Source: Hyphomicrobiales bacterium (GTDB lineage Bacteria; Pseudomonadota; Alphaproteobacteria; Rhizobiales; RI-29). Taken from it: DNA of 64,000 nt. Made by a program: the position numbers and the translations under genes. The notes below the pieces were generated by a model. That model worked only from the letters and a program-made list of their open reading frames with translations, searched no databases and was not told the origin of the DNA. Location: positions 36,524 through 100,523 of the forward strand of contig WGLQ01000005.1 of assembly GCA_016125495.1 (NCBI GenBank), in the 5' to 3' direction. Below are positions 1-8,743 of the stretch, one piece after another. Numbering within the stretch: the first letter of the stretch is position 1; every line of letters starts with the position of its first letter.

Positions 1-670
1 TGAGGACGGCGCGATAGTCGACCTCGCCCTGGTCGGGCTCGCCGCGATCGGGAACGGCTGCAATCTGGACGTGGCCGATCAGGTCACGCCAGTCGGCGAG
101 CCCGGTGAGGATATCGCCGGCGATGATCTGGCGGTGGTAGACGTCGAACTGCAGACGAACCGAAGGCTCGTCGATCTCGGCGATCAGCGCGCGGGCATCG
201 GTGAAGTCGCTGAGGAAATATCCCGGCATGTCGCGGCGGTTGATGGGCTCGATCATCAGCTCGATGCCGCGCTCGGCCAGACGGCGCGCGGCGGAGCGCA
301 CATTCGCCACATAACAATCCCACGCCCGCTGGTCGCGCGGATCGCCGAGCCCGGCCATGACATGGATGCGTTCAACTTTCGTCGCCTCGGCATAGGTGAT
401 GGCGCGGTCGATGGAACGCTCGAAGCGGGGTTCTGCTCCGGGCAGGCAGGCGAGACCGCGTTCGCCCGCTGCCCAGTCGCCGGGGTCGGCATTGAAGAGG
501 GCCAGTGTCAGCCCCGAGCGTGCCATCGCCTCGGCGATCCGCTCGGGTGGCTCGGCGTAGGGGAACTGGCATTCGACGGCCGCAAAGCCAGCGGCGGCCG
601 CCGCCGCGAAACGCTCGAGGAACGGGCGTTCCTCAAAGAGCATGGTGATGTTGGCGGCAAGACGGGGCAC
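1..670 (-). CDS. hyi: Hydroxypyruvate isomerase family protein (3' end cut by window edge)
   Basis: TIM-barrel sugar isomerase of the xylose isomerase-like superfamily; hydroxypyruvate isomerase (hydroxypyruvate to tartronate semialdehyde) is the best-fitting member. About 223 residues are visible and the C-terminus lies outside the window. The frame opens with VPRLAANITMLFEE, the usual N-terminus of this family, which is why the GTG at 670 is preferred over the internal ATG ten codons later. Candidate metal ligands are the Glu in MIEPIN, the Asp in LQFDVYH and the Gln in GHVQIA. The last metal-binding Glu would be off the edge. The NRRDMPGYF segment after the first Glu is also typical. The neighbouring PAS gene is on the same strand but looks unrelated. 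Another sugar epimerase of the same fold cannot be excluded. Confidence 0.85.
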   Translation of the reverse strand, partial: MPRLAANITMLFEERPFLERFAAAAAAGFAAVECQFPYAEPPERIAEAMARSGLTLALFNADPGDWAAGERGLACLPGAEPRFERSIDRAITYAEATKVERIHVMAGLGDPRDQRAWDCYVANVRSAARRLAERGIELMIEPINRRDMPGYFLSDFTDARALIAEIDEPSVRLQFDVYHRQIIAGDILTGLADWRDLIGHVQIAAVPDRGEPDQGEVDYRAVL

Positions 671-712
671 GGCGGCACTCGCGGATGATCTCAGGGTGTC
701 TCGTCGCTGCCC

Positions 713-3088
713 TCACGCCGACCGCATCGGAATGCGCACGACGATGTCGAGGTGCTGCGGGCCGCTGGTCTCGAGCTTCAAATGGACACCGCACTGGGCC
801 GCGAGATCCTCGGCGATACGGTAGGTTGCGGGAATGCTGGCGCGCGGCGATTCGAACACGATCACGGCGCCGCTCGGTTGCGCGGAGACCCGGAGATCCG
901 CGTAGGTGATCGCGCCGGCGCTCGTGCGGGTCGGGCCGGCGCTCAAGGTCACGCGGCCTTCGGGGCCGGCGGCATCGACGCTGCGATCGATGCAGGCGAT
1001 CAGGATCTGGCGGAGCAGCAGCGGCAGGATGTCCGGCTCGGCGGGGGTGGCGATCGCGCCGCGCACGAGCCGGACGCGGCGCAGTTCGGCGCGTCCACGC
1101 GAGCAGCGCAGCGCATCGTCGGCGATCCGCCGCAGGCTCTGCGCCTGGGGGGCGGTGCTGGTGACGGGCGGGCGGGCGGGATGCCTCGGCTGGCGGCCGG
1201 TGGCGGGCGAGCGCGTCGGTGCCGGCTGCGCGACGTGCCGGCCAGTGGCGTTGGATATGCTCCCGTCGGCCAAGCTTGACAGGATTCCTGGTCTCTTCGC
1301 TTTGCCGAATGGGGCGCCTCCCGTGGCGGGGGCGAGTTCGTCGGCGACGGCATGGGTACGGGGTGGCGCGGCACCACGATGCTCGCCCGCATCCAGTTCT
1401 TCCGCCAGCAGCATCACCTTGCCGCCGGGGATGAGGCGCGCGCCGCAACGCAGGCGCGTACCTTCACCGCCGAGTTCCGTGGTGCGCACCGCGGCCCGAC
1501 CGGCAAGCTGGCGCGCGGCATCGGCGAGCGCGCGCAACCAGCCATCCGCCCAATCCGATTGCCCGCTCGAAAAGAGCGCGCGCCAAGCGTCGTTGGCCAG
1601 TTCGCAACCCGCCTCGCCGTAGACCGCCGCGGCAATGGGCAGCGGCAAGAGGTATTCGGTGAGGTCGGAAGCGTCGGTGATCTGCTGCGTTGCGGGCGGC
1701 TTTGCCGCAAGCGCTGCCGGCTCCGCCGCGTGCTCCCCCCGTGCAGTCGGATTGGCGGGTGCTTCCGCGAGGGGGGCGGGCAACACCTCCCGTTGCGGTC
1801 GGTCGGTCTGACGCTGCAACTCGGCGTTTCGGTGGGTCGCCGGGCGAGCGAGGATCGCTCCGGCTGGCGGCCGCCAGGGACTGGCGCGACGGATCGGGGC
1901 GGGACGGACCGTCGGGAGCGGGGGGACGGGCGTCAGACCGGCACGCGGACGTGTCAGGCCGGTTCGCGCCACCGTCTTCGCGGAGGTGCCGTTCACACGC
2001 GCGGGTGGCGAGACACTCCGCGATTGCCGGTCCGCGGCATCGCCGGTGACGCGATCGCAAGGGGCCTCGGGACTGGGCTCGGATTCACGATCGGCGCCGG
2101 TTCGGGCATTGCGCCGCGCGGCTCTGCGCAACAGGCGGTGAAGGGCGGCGCGGGGGCCAGTGCGTGGGGTTTCGCGAGGGGCGTTCCCGACAGGGTCCGT
2201 GCCCGGCGCAACGGGGCGTGGGGCTGCATCGGAGGGGGCCAGCGAACCGCGCGTGGGGGTGGGTGCGGCCTTGCGTGCGGCTCCGGTGTTGCTCGCCGCC
2301 TCACGGATCTGGCGCGCGATCGCGGCCATGGCGGCGGCATCGGCGTCTTCCTGGCCCGCGCCGTCCTCAGAGCCCAATGAGCGGGCCGGTCCGGTCGCAG
2401 GGGGGGGCGTGGCGACGTCGTCGGACCGCCGCCCCGTTTGGCCACCGCGGCTCTCGGCTCCAGGCGGAAAGGGTATGAGCACGAGGGGGCGTGCCGGGGC
2501 CGCTGGCTGCGCATCCAGGGCGAGCGTACCGGCCACGGGATCGACGGTGACACCGGCCGCGGCAGGATCGTCGTCCGCCGGTTCTCCTGCGGGCTGCGGT
2601 CGCGGTATGGTCCGCCCCGACGGCTCGCTGGCGAGTACGAGAACGGCCCGGCTCGCGTCGGCGAGGCGGATGGGACGAACACTGGCCAGGAAAGCGATCG
2701 CGCCGCGCGGGCGCCAGAAGACGAGGCGCTGGGGCAGGCGCAGCCCACTGCGGGTCGCGGCGGCCGCTTCGAGGGCGGCGAGCGCGGGGGTCGCGCGGTC
2801 GATCCCGGCGGGCCAGCGCTCGTCCGCCCGCAGGCCCAGAAGGCGGGTGGCGGCGGCATTGCCCCAGACCAACTCGCCGCGATCGAGCGAGACGATGAAG
2901 GCGGCGGCAGGGGACGCCGCCAGCCGCTCGATGTCGTTCTCACTCAATTCCAGCGGTTGTTCGCTCACGCTCGAACCGTCCACGTCGTGCACCTGTCTGC
3001 CAGCCGGGCCGGCCGGACGATGCGCCGGCGATGCCTCACCCGGGCCGGTATGGCCCGCCCGGTCGGCCGTCGCGTTCCTCGCCCGCAT
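713..3088 (-). CDS. PAS-domain protein with degenerate histidine-kinase-like C-terminus
   Basis: A 791-residue protein. A PAS-like domain lies at about residues 50-150 (AAFIVSLDRGELVWGNAAATRLLG). A long Pro/Ala/Arg-rich low-complexity linker runs from about 160 to 480, followed by a second PAS-like segment near 490-580 (LLPLPIAAAVYGEAGCELAND). The C-terminus (about 680-791) resembles a HATPase fold: LLRQILIACIDRSVDA sits where the N-box should be and the chain ends LDIVVRIPMRSA. The N-box Asn and the DxGxG and GxG ATP loops are not recognisable, and no H-box His was seen, so it is probably not an active kinase. The ATG at 3088 is supported by AAGAGG about seven bases upstream; a GTG at 2968 also lies in frame. 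The architecture recalls PdhS/DivL-type cell-cycle sensors, which is an inference. Confidence 0.7.
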   Translation of the reverse strand: MRARNATADRAGHTGPGEASPAHRPAGPAGRQVHDVDGSSVSEQPLELSENDIERLAASPAAAFIVSLDRGELVWGNAAATRLLGLRADERWPAGIDRATPALAALEAAAATRSGLRLPQRLVFWRPRGAIAFLASVRPIRLADASRAVLVLASEPSGRTIPRPQPAGEPADDDPAAAGVTVDPVAGTLALDAQPAAPARPLVLIPFPPGAESRGGQTGRRSDDVATPPPATGPARSLGSEDGAGQEDADAAAMAAIARQIREAASNTGAARKAAPTPTRGSLAPSDAAPRPVAPGTDPVGNAPRETPRTGPRAALHRLLRRAARRNARTGADRESEPSPEAPCDRVTGDAADRQSRSVSPPARVNGTSAKTVARTGLTRPRAGLTPVPPLPTVRPAPIRRASPWRPPAGAILARPATHRNAELQRQTDRPQREVLPAPLAEAPANPTARGEHAAEPAALAAKPPATQQITDASDLTEYLLPLPIAAAVYGEAGCELANDAWRALFSSGQSDWADGWLRALADAARQLAGRAAVRTTELGGEGTRLRCGARLIPGGKVMLLAEELDAGEHRGAAPPRTHAVADELAPATGGAPFGKAKRPGILSSLADGSISNATGRHVAQPAPTRSPATGRQPRHPARPPVTSTAPQAQSLRRIADDALRCSRGRAELRRVRLVRGAIATPAEPDILPLLLRQILIACIDRSVDAAGPEGRVTLSAGPTRTSAGAITYADLRVSAQPSGAVIVFESPRASIPATYRIAEDLAAQCGVHLKLETSGPQHLDIVVRIPMRSA

Positions 3089-3178
3089 TGGGCAACCTCT
3101 TGCGCGACGACACGAACATGCTTTCCGCTTAGTGGAAACGATGCGAAAATGACAGTCTTAACGCGTGGAGGTGAGACG

Positions 3179-3553
3179 ATGCCGAGCCCCGAGCATTTCC
3201 AGATCCCCGACACGGTCCGCGAACTGGCGGAGCGGAACCTGGAGCAGGCCCGAAATGCCTACGATCAGATGATGGAGGTCGCGCGCCAGGCCCAGCAGCT
3301 CATGCAGCAATCTCAAGACGCGGTCTCCAATGGCGCCCTCGAAGTCCAGCACAGGGCCGTGACGTTCGCCGAGGAGAACATGCGCGAGAGTTTCGATCAT
3401 GCGATGCAGCTGGCGCGGGCAAGTGACATGCACAGTGCGCTGCAATTGCAGCAACAGTTCGCGCAGTCGCAGGTCGCACGGTGCGCCGAACAGACGCGGG
3501 AGATGACGCAGATGATGCTCGAGGTCGCCCGCAAGATGCAGGGTGGACGCTAG
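3179..3553 (+). CDS. Phasin family protein
   Basis: A 124-residue, almost entirely helical, Gln/Ala/Glu-rich protein of the phasin type, which coats polyhydroxyalkanoate granules or acts as a related amphipathic coat protein. The sequence shows heptad-like runs (ERNLEQARNAYDQMMEVAR, then QLMQQSQDAV) and no signal peptide. The start ATG at 3179 follows a strong GGAGGTGAGACG ribosome site. The open frame extends further upstream, but that part is antisense to the PAS gene and is not coding. No PHA synthase gene is in the window, so the granule role rests on family resemblance. Transcription diverges from the PAS gene across 90 bases. Confidence 0.8.
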   Translation: MPSPEHFQIPDTVRELAERNLEQARNAYDQMMEVARQAQQLMQQSQDAVSNGALEVQHRAVTFAEENMRESFDHAMQLARASDMHSALQLQQQFAQSQVARCAEQTREMTQMMLEVARKMQGGR

Positions 3554-3843
3554 TTCGATTGCGGATCGGGCCAATGCATGGCCCGTGGGGGCATGTTCTC
3601 TGGCCGGGCCCTGGTTTGATGGGGAAGCGGCTGGTCTTGCCAACGGTGCGCCGGCTTGCGTACGCCAAGGCGCACCGGGCCGCTGTTCGGGCAAAACCGC
3701 TGTGTGTCATACCAGTGTGCACCTAGGCGTGGACGGCGCGCGCGTGACGCGCTATATGCGCCTTCTCCGGGCCGCCGTCGTGGTGGCCACTTGGCGGTCG
3801 TCGCGACGCGTGGCCGCCATGATGTCGGTGATCCGACCCGAGT

Positions 3844-3920
3844 GCCGCCTTAGCTCAGCTGGTTAGAGCGCTAGATTGTGGATCTAGAGGTCCCCCGTTC
3901 GAGCCGGGGAGGCGGTACCA
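3844..3920 (+). tRNA. tRNA-His (GTG anticodon)
   Basis: A 77-base cloverleaf. Acceptor GCCGCCT pairs with AGGCGGT, the D-stem is GCTC/GAGC, the anticodon stem is CTAGA/TCTAG around loop TTGTGGA (anticodon GTG), and the T-stem CCCCG/CGGGG encloses TTCGAGC. CCA is encoded. The discriminator is A73 and the base before the 5' end is T, not G, so the G-1 that marks most bacterial tRNA-His is absent. This is the known alphaproteobacterial exception, in which HisRS has co-evolved. The first acceptor pair is G:U. Confidence 0.97.
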
Positions 3921-4291
3921 ATAAAACCAAGAGCTTAGAAGATGGCCCTGGCACGTCGCAAAATCGCCAAGTAACGCCTAGGGAACATGCTTCGGGGTCA
4001 ATTTTCTTGACCGAGCGTGCCGGACGCCATCATGTGGACGCCCGAAGCCACCAATTGACAGGTGGTGAGATCGATCGTCCTCTTGCGCGTCATCGTCATT
4101 CACGCTGGTGGCGCGTGAGGGGCACGGCTTGGCCAGTGGCCAGCGGCTCGGAGCCATCGAGGTCTTCGCACTTTCCCGGGTCGTCCCGGCCGGTGGCGGC
4201 GCAGGTGACCAGTCCAGCGCTCTTTGCGGCCTATCGTGCTTGGCGCGCGAGTTCCGGCTTCGTGCCTCTGCGGGAAGGCGCGTTCACCGCT
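3921..4291. other. Gene-poor stretch downstream of tRNA-His
   Basis: No intact gene was found in these 371 bases. A plus-strand frame ending at 4342 contains LFAAYRAW and PLREGAF, which loosely recall the C-terminal region of phage or plasmid primases. It has no convincing start and overlaps the transposase remnant on the other strand. The position just after a tRNA 3' end, where integrases often act, makes a decayed integrated element plausible. No repeat of the tRNA 3' end was noticed by eye further along. Confidence 0.4.
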
Positions 4292-4505
4292 TCATTCGAG
4301 ACACTGGCCCGAGAGGCCGGCACACTTCTTCTTCCAATTTAAGTACGTCGCATGGCTGATCCCCGCCTTCCGGCAGATCTCCTCGACACATGTGCCCGGC
4401 TTCACACTGCCGGATGACGAACGCCTCCTGTGCTTCCATCAACTTCGATGTGATCGTGGTCTTCCCTCTTCTCCCCAGCCTCGGGAATGATGCGGAAAGC
4501 TCCAA
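4292..4505 (-). pseudogene. IS3-type OrfA (helix-turn-helix transposase subunit) remnant, frameshifted
   Basis: Read on the minus strand, one frame gives TSKLMEAQEAFVIRQCEAG. After a one-base shift near 4392-4400 the neighbouring frame continues as CVEEICRKAGISHATYLNW, then KKKCAGLSGQCLE and a stop at 4292. Together these match the IS3-family OrfA pattern (EAQ..FVI.Q.E.G....EICRKAGIS.ATY.NWKKKYAGL). OrfA normally runs about 90 residues and is followed by OrfB carrying the DDE integrase core. Here the product is truncated soon after the helix-turn-helix and no OrfB or terminal inverted repeats were seen. This is a dead relic. Confidence 0.7.
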
Positions 4506-4551
4506 CCCGATTCGGGGGGCACTTCAGGGGAGCAGACCACATGCATGCCCC

Positions 4552-5727
4552 CTATTTTCGGCGCAGGGAGCGGGCGAAAGCGCGAATGTCGTCCACGAGG
4601 AGCTGTGGCTCCTCCATCGCACCGAAATGTCCTCCGCGCGGCATCTCCGTCCACTGCGCGATGTTATATATGCGCTCCACGTAGCTGCGAGGGGGCCAAG
4701 CCAGCATTTCCTTCGGGAACAGGGCACATGCCGTCGGCACTTCCACACGCCTTCCCTCGGGAGACAAAAGGCGCCCCCCTTCCTCGCGGCGTCCAAAATA
4801 GATCCACGTGGACGTGCTGAATGTTCCGGTCACGAGATAAATCATGATGTTCGTCAGAAGGTCGTCGCGCGAATGTGCGCTTTCGGGATCATTCCCTTTC
4901 GTATCCGACCACGAGCTGAATTTCTCCAGGATCCAGGCCGCAACTCCCACGGGGCTGTCCATCATTGCGTAGCCGAGGGTCTGTGGCTTGGTGGCCTGCT
5001 GCGTCCGGTAGCCGTTCTCCATGATCTGATCCCGATCGAAGCGAGCAGCCCATTTCTCCTCTTCCGGACCCTTCGGACCGTCCCTGTGACGCATCGTCAG
5101 GATGTTGATGTGGATGGCCTTGCACGCCGGCGCGTGGTCGTAGCCGAGCCAGCTCGATATGGCTCCGCCCCAGTCGCCGCCCTGTGCGATGTAGCTGTCG
5201 TAGCCGAGCACAGCTGTCATCAAGGTGTGCAGGCTTGCCGCCATCCGACGCGGGCCCCACGGACGCGGCGGTCTATCGGAAAACCCGAATCCGGGGAGGG
5301 ACGGCGCGATCACGTCGAAGGCATCGCCGATGTCACCACCGAAGCGTTCGGGATGCGCGAGCGGCTCGACAATATGCCTGAATTCCGCGATGGAACCGGG
5401 CCACCCGTGAGATATCAGTAGAGGTTGCGGATTGGGGCCACTGCCTCTCTCGTGGATGAAATGCAGGTTGAGACCCTCGACCGGCGCCATGAACTGGGGG
5501 AACGTGTTGAGCGCAGCTTCCTGTTCCCTCCAGTCGAATTCCTCCAGCCAGTAGGCGCAGAGTTCCCGCATGTAGCGGAGATTGGTGCCACACTCCCAGC
5601 CATCCAAGTCCGGCATGGCAGACCAGGGATACTGCGCAACCCGTCTGCGAATATGGTCCAGCGTGTCGTCCGAAACGGAAACCTGAAACGGCGTGGGCCG
5701 CAACAGCTGACGGCGGGCGTCTACCAA
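4552..5727 (-). CDS. Epoxide hydrolase, alpha/beta-hydrolase fold
   Basis: A 391-residue cytoplasmic epoxide hydrolase of the microsomal-EH-like type, hydrolysing epoxides to diols. The N-terminal EHN-type lid region (FQVSVSDDTLDHIRRRV) precedes the hydrolase core. HGWPGS near residue 109 holds the oxyanion motif, GGDWGG near 183 carries the nucleophilic Asp, and GGHFGAMEEP near 366 carries the catalytic His. Length fits the family. It lies on the minus strand with 173 bases of spacer from the MocR-type regulator upstream, so a shared operon is possible but unproven. GC content looks lower than in the core genes further on, in keeping with acquisition beside the transposase remnant. The natural epoxide is not evident. 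Confidence 0.9.
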   Translation of the reverse strand: MVDARRQLLRPTPFQVSVSDDTLDHIRRRVAQYPWSAMPDLDGWECGTNLRYMRELCAYWLEEFDWREQEAALNTFPQFMAPVEGLNLHFIHERGSGPNPQPLLISHGWPGSIAEFRHIVEPLAHPERFGGDIGDAFDVIAPSLPGFGFSDRPPRPWGPRRMAASLHTLMTAVLGYDSYIAQGGDWGGAISSWLGYDHAPACKAIHINILTMRHRDGPKGPEEEKWAARFDRDQIMENGYRTQQATKPQTLGYAMMDSPVGVAAWILEKFSSWSDTKGNDPESAHSRDDLLTNIMIYLVTGTFSTSTWIYFGRREEGGRLLSPEGRRVEVPTACALFPKEMLAWPPRSYVERIYNIAQWTEMPRGGHFGAMEEPQLLVDDIRAFARSLRRK

Positions 5728-5900
5728 TGATCGGGTCCTCCCGTCCTTTCCTGCCGTGCCGTTCTCAGCCGGGGTGTTCGCGCGAAGAAGCGCACTCGCT
5801 TCAATTCAGCGCAGGAGGCCAGATTCCGGAGGTCGGGACGAGTGACAGCTGGCACAATTCAGGGTGACAGTTCGGAAGGGAGCGAAGTCCTGCGCGCACG

Positions 5901-7382
5901 TCAGGTCGACGGTCTGATGAGCCCTTCGACTTCCTCAGCGATGATCTTGACGCCATCTTCGAGTTTTCCGAGCGGAACGAATGCGAAGCCGACCCTAAAA
6001 TTCCTTCGGACGTCGTTCTCGAGGTAAAATATCTGTCCCCTGTCGATCAGGACGCCTCGCGGTCTGAGCCGGTCACGGAGTTCGGTGGCGTCGAAATCGG
6101 GCGGGCCCGTGATCCAGAAGCTGGTGCCTCCTTCGTTCTCGGTCACCTCGAGCATGTGGAGATGGCGGGCGATCGCATCGCGCATCGCATGCCAGCGCTT
6201 GTGGAACCGCCTCTGGATGTTTCTGAGATGTGCGTCGAAATACCCGAGCCGGAAGAAGAGGGCTGCCGTCTCCTGAACGATCGTCGGCGGGTGGCGCAAT
6301 ACCGCACCCCTTATCGCACGCAATTCGCGGATGATGTCCGGATGGGCGACGATGAAGCCGAGCCGAATGCCTGGTGACAAGATTTTCGACAGGCTGCCGA
6401 TGTATATGACCCGTTGATGACGATCCAATGAGCGCAGCGAGGGAGACGGCTTGGAAAGAAAGTTCATCTCGGCTTCGTAGTCGTCCTCTATCACCATGAA
6501 ATCATTGGCGTTCGCGGCATCCAGGAGTGCTTCGCGCCGCTCCTGAGACATGGTCACCATCGTTGGGAATTGATGGCCCGGCGTGGTGAATACGAGCTGG
6601 CATCCAGGCGGAATGGCCGAAGTGATGATGCCCTGTTCATCGACAGGGACGCCGACCAGCCTGTGACCGCCGAGGACGAAGGCGTTTCGTGCGCCTTGAA
6701 AGCTCGGGTTCTCGAATGCGACCGGCTCCTTGCGGCGAGCAAACAATAGGCTGATCAGGAACAGGGCGTTCTGTGCTCCCAGCGTGATCAGGATTTCGTC
6801 GGCGCGGGCATGGATGCCGCGGTAGGTCAGGAGCCGTTGGCACAGTTGTTCCACCAGGTGTCGGCTGTCGCTTTCGATGGAATCGCCTGTCCAAAACGGC
6901 ATTTCCTTGCGGCCCAGGATCTGTCGCGAGCACTCCCGCCAGGCGTCGACCGGAAAGAGATCCGGGTCGATCTGGTTATAGAGGAACGGGTAGGGGTAAC
7001 GGGTCCAGTCGGTCGGATTGTCGATCCGGGTCAGGCCCGACGCGGGAAAGGAGATGGGCGACGGCGCTTCCACTGTGTGGCGACCGGTCACGGCACTGCT
7101 GCCGGGGGACGCCAGGAGCGACAGTGCGTCGGCGCTGATGTAATAACCCGAACGGTCCCGGGAGGTGACGAGCCCCAGATCGATCAGCCGGTTGTAGGCG
7201 GCAAACACCGTATTGCGCGAGACATCGAGCTGCGCGGCCAGGACGCGGCAGGACGGTAACGGTTGGTCGCAGGCGAGCGATCGGGACGTGATCGCCGAGC
7301 TGACGGCCTCGCAGATCTGGTCGCGGAGGCTCAGTTCCGAGCCCTCCGGCAACTTGAAGGGGGGCAACGCCATCATGCCCAT
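5901..7382 (-). CDS. MocR/PdxR-family regulator (GntR helix-turn-helix plus aminotransferase-like domain)
   Basis: A 493-residue transcription factor. The winged helix-turn-helix at about residues 10-80 (LRDQICEAVSSAITSR, then QLDVSRNTVFAAYNRL) is followed by a fold-type I aminotransferase-like domain. That domain includes the PLP-lysine region (YIGSLSKILSPGIRLGF, Lys near 320) and a DDYEAE segment. Such proteins bind PLP and usually control adjacent metabolic or transport genes. The open frame continues 18 codons upstream, but GGAGGAG sits six bases before the ATG at 7382, which fixes the start. It is divergent from the TRAP operon starting at 7593, its most likely target. The effector is unknown. 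Confidence 0.92.
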   Translation of the reverse strand: MGMMALPPFKLPEGSELSLRDQICEAVSSAITSRSLACDQPLPSCRVLAAQLDVSRNTVFAAYNRLIDLGLVTSRDRSGYYISADALSLLASPGSSAVTGRHTVEAPSPISFPASGLTRIDNPTDWTRYPYPFLYNQIDPDLFPVDAWRECSRQILGRKEMPFWTGDSIESDSRHLVEQLCQRLLTYRGIHARADEILITLGAQNALFLISLLFARRKEPVAFENPSFQGARNAFVLGGHRLVGVPVDEQGIITSAIPPGCQLVFTTPGHQFPTMVTMSQERREALLDAANANDFMVIEDDYEAEMNFLSKPSPSLRSLDRHQRVIYIGSLSKILSPGIRLGFIVAHPDIIRELRAIRGAVLRHPPTIVQETAALFFRLGYFDAHLRNIQRRFHKRWHAMRDAIARHLHMLEVTENEGGTSFWITGPPDFDATELRDRLRPRGVLIDRGQIFYLENDVRRNFRVGFAFVPLGKLEDGVKIIAEEVEGLIRPST

Positions 7383-7490
7383 GAAGCTCCTCCACCACGA
7401 ACGATCCGCGGCGCCGCATCCCGGTGACCTTTGCAACCGATGATCGACAACGCAAACACCAGGATGCCGAGGATAGTGCCGCCGCGGTCA

Positions 7491-7520
7491 ACTGTCCCCT
7501 CCATTCGTCCCATCTGTCAC
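7491..7520. promoter_or_regulatory. Candidate operator: direct CTGTC repeats between MocR gene and TRAP operon
   Basis: The pentamer CTGTC occurs at 7492 and 7514, 22 bases apart (about two helical turns), in the divergent promoter region. MocR-family dimers typically bind direct repeats, so this is a reasonable guess, but the motif is short and could arise by chance. Confidence 0.2.
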
Positions 7521-7592
7521 TTCCGTTGCGCTATCGCGATGCCGAAGATGCGATGGTCGTCACGTCCGGTGGCAAGCTGGGAGGAAAATGGA

Positions 7593-8633
7593 ATGACACG
7601 ACACCCGCTACTGAAGTTACTGGTGGCCGCCGTGGTGCTCATGTCCGGCGCGGAGTTCGCAAGCGCTCAGAAAGTTCTGAAGCTTGGAACGGTGGGGCAG
7701 CTGGGTATGCCGATCGGCGATGCGATCGACCAAGCGCTCATCCCGACCCTGGAACGGGTCTCTGGCGGCATGCTGAAGGTCGAACCGCACTACCGCGGCT
7801 CACTTTGTGGCGAACAGAAATGCGGCGAGCAGGCCAATCAAGGGCTCCTGCAATTGTGGACCAGTTCCACCGCCAACTTCGGCAGCTTCGGCACCGACCT
7901 CGCGATTTTCGATCTCCCCTACATCTTCAAGAGCATCGAGGACGCGGACCGCATCTCGCGGCAGTGGCTTTCCAAGCGGCAGTGCGACCGTGCGGCAGAG
8001 AGTGCCGGGCACATCTGTCTGGTCGTCTATTCCAGCGGCGGGTTCCGCCAGCTCGCCAACGCCCAGCGGCCGGTTCATGTTCCTCGGGACATGGAGGGGA
8101 TCAAGTGGCGAGTGACCAAGAGCCCGATCGAATATACCCTCATCAAGGCCTGGGGCGCGGTGCCTGTACCCTATGACTGGACCCAGCTCTATCAAGGTCT
8201 CCAGACCGGCGTCGTCTCGGGGCAGTACGTGGCGGTGCCGTGGCAGCACATCGCGAAGCTGCACGAGGTTGCCAAGTACTTCACCGAGATCGGCGGTTCC
8301 TGGTCCGGCAATCAGCTCTCGATGGACATCACGCAGTACAATGCCCTGACCGAGCAGGAAAGGGAGTGGCTGCACGCGGCAGCGCAGGCATTCGCGGACA
8401 AGGTCAGTGAGCTGGACCGCCAATGGGTCGCTGACGGAGAAGCCGCCATCAAGGCTTCAATCACCGAGTGGTATGTGCCCACGGAAGAGGAGCTCGCCCA
8501 ATGGCGCGAAGGGGCCATTGCGGCATGGCTCGATGCAAAGGGAACGTTCGAGCCTGAAATCGCCGAGCGGGTCCTCAGAGAGCAGGGCATGGACAGCTTC
8601 ATCGAGGCGCTCAAGAAAGCGGGCGCGCTCTGA
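7593..8633 (+). CDS. TRAP transporter solute-binding protein, DctP family
   Basis: A 346-residue periplasmic binding protein of a TRAP importer. An N-terminal signal peptide (TRHPLLKLLVAAVVLMSGAEFASA) is cleaved near residue 25. The DctP fold follows, with FDLPYIF and GGFRQLAN segments and QTGVVSGQYVAVPW in the second lobe. The ATG at 7593 is preceded by GGGAGG; the frame opens earlier only by chance. Two Cys in GSLCGEQKCGEQ may form a disulphide. It is the first gene of a P-M-Q cluster, separated from the permease gene by 267 bases containing a strong hairpin. The ligand is probably an organic acid, but the sequence does not say which. The divergent MocR-type regulator is the likely controller. 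Confidence 0.93.
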   Translation: MTRHPLLKLLVAAVVLMSGAEFASAQKVLKLGTVGQLGMPIGDAIDQALIPTLERVSGGMLKVEPHYRGSLCGEQKCGEQANQGLLQLWTSSTANFGSFGTDLAIFDLPYIFKSIEDADRISRQWLSKRQCDRAAESAGHICLVVYSSGGFRQLANAQRPVHVPRDMEGIKWRVTKSPIEYTLIKAWGAVPVPYDWTQLYQGLQTGVVSGQYVAVPWQHIAKLHEVAKYFTEIGGSWSGNQLSMDITQYNALTEQEREWLHAAAQAFADKVSELDRQWVADGEAAIKASITEWYVPTEEELAQWREGAIAAWLDAKGTFEPEIAERVLREQGMDSFIEALKKAGAL

Positions 8634-8743
8634 GTCGCGGAAATTTCGTAGGTCATACAGGGCATTGAACGGGTCGGCGGGGCGCTTCAACGTGTGTGGC
8701 CCCGTCGTCATCCTGCCGGTAGGCCAGCGACAACCGCCTTTGG

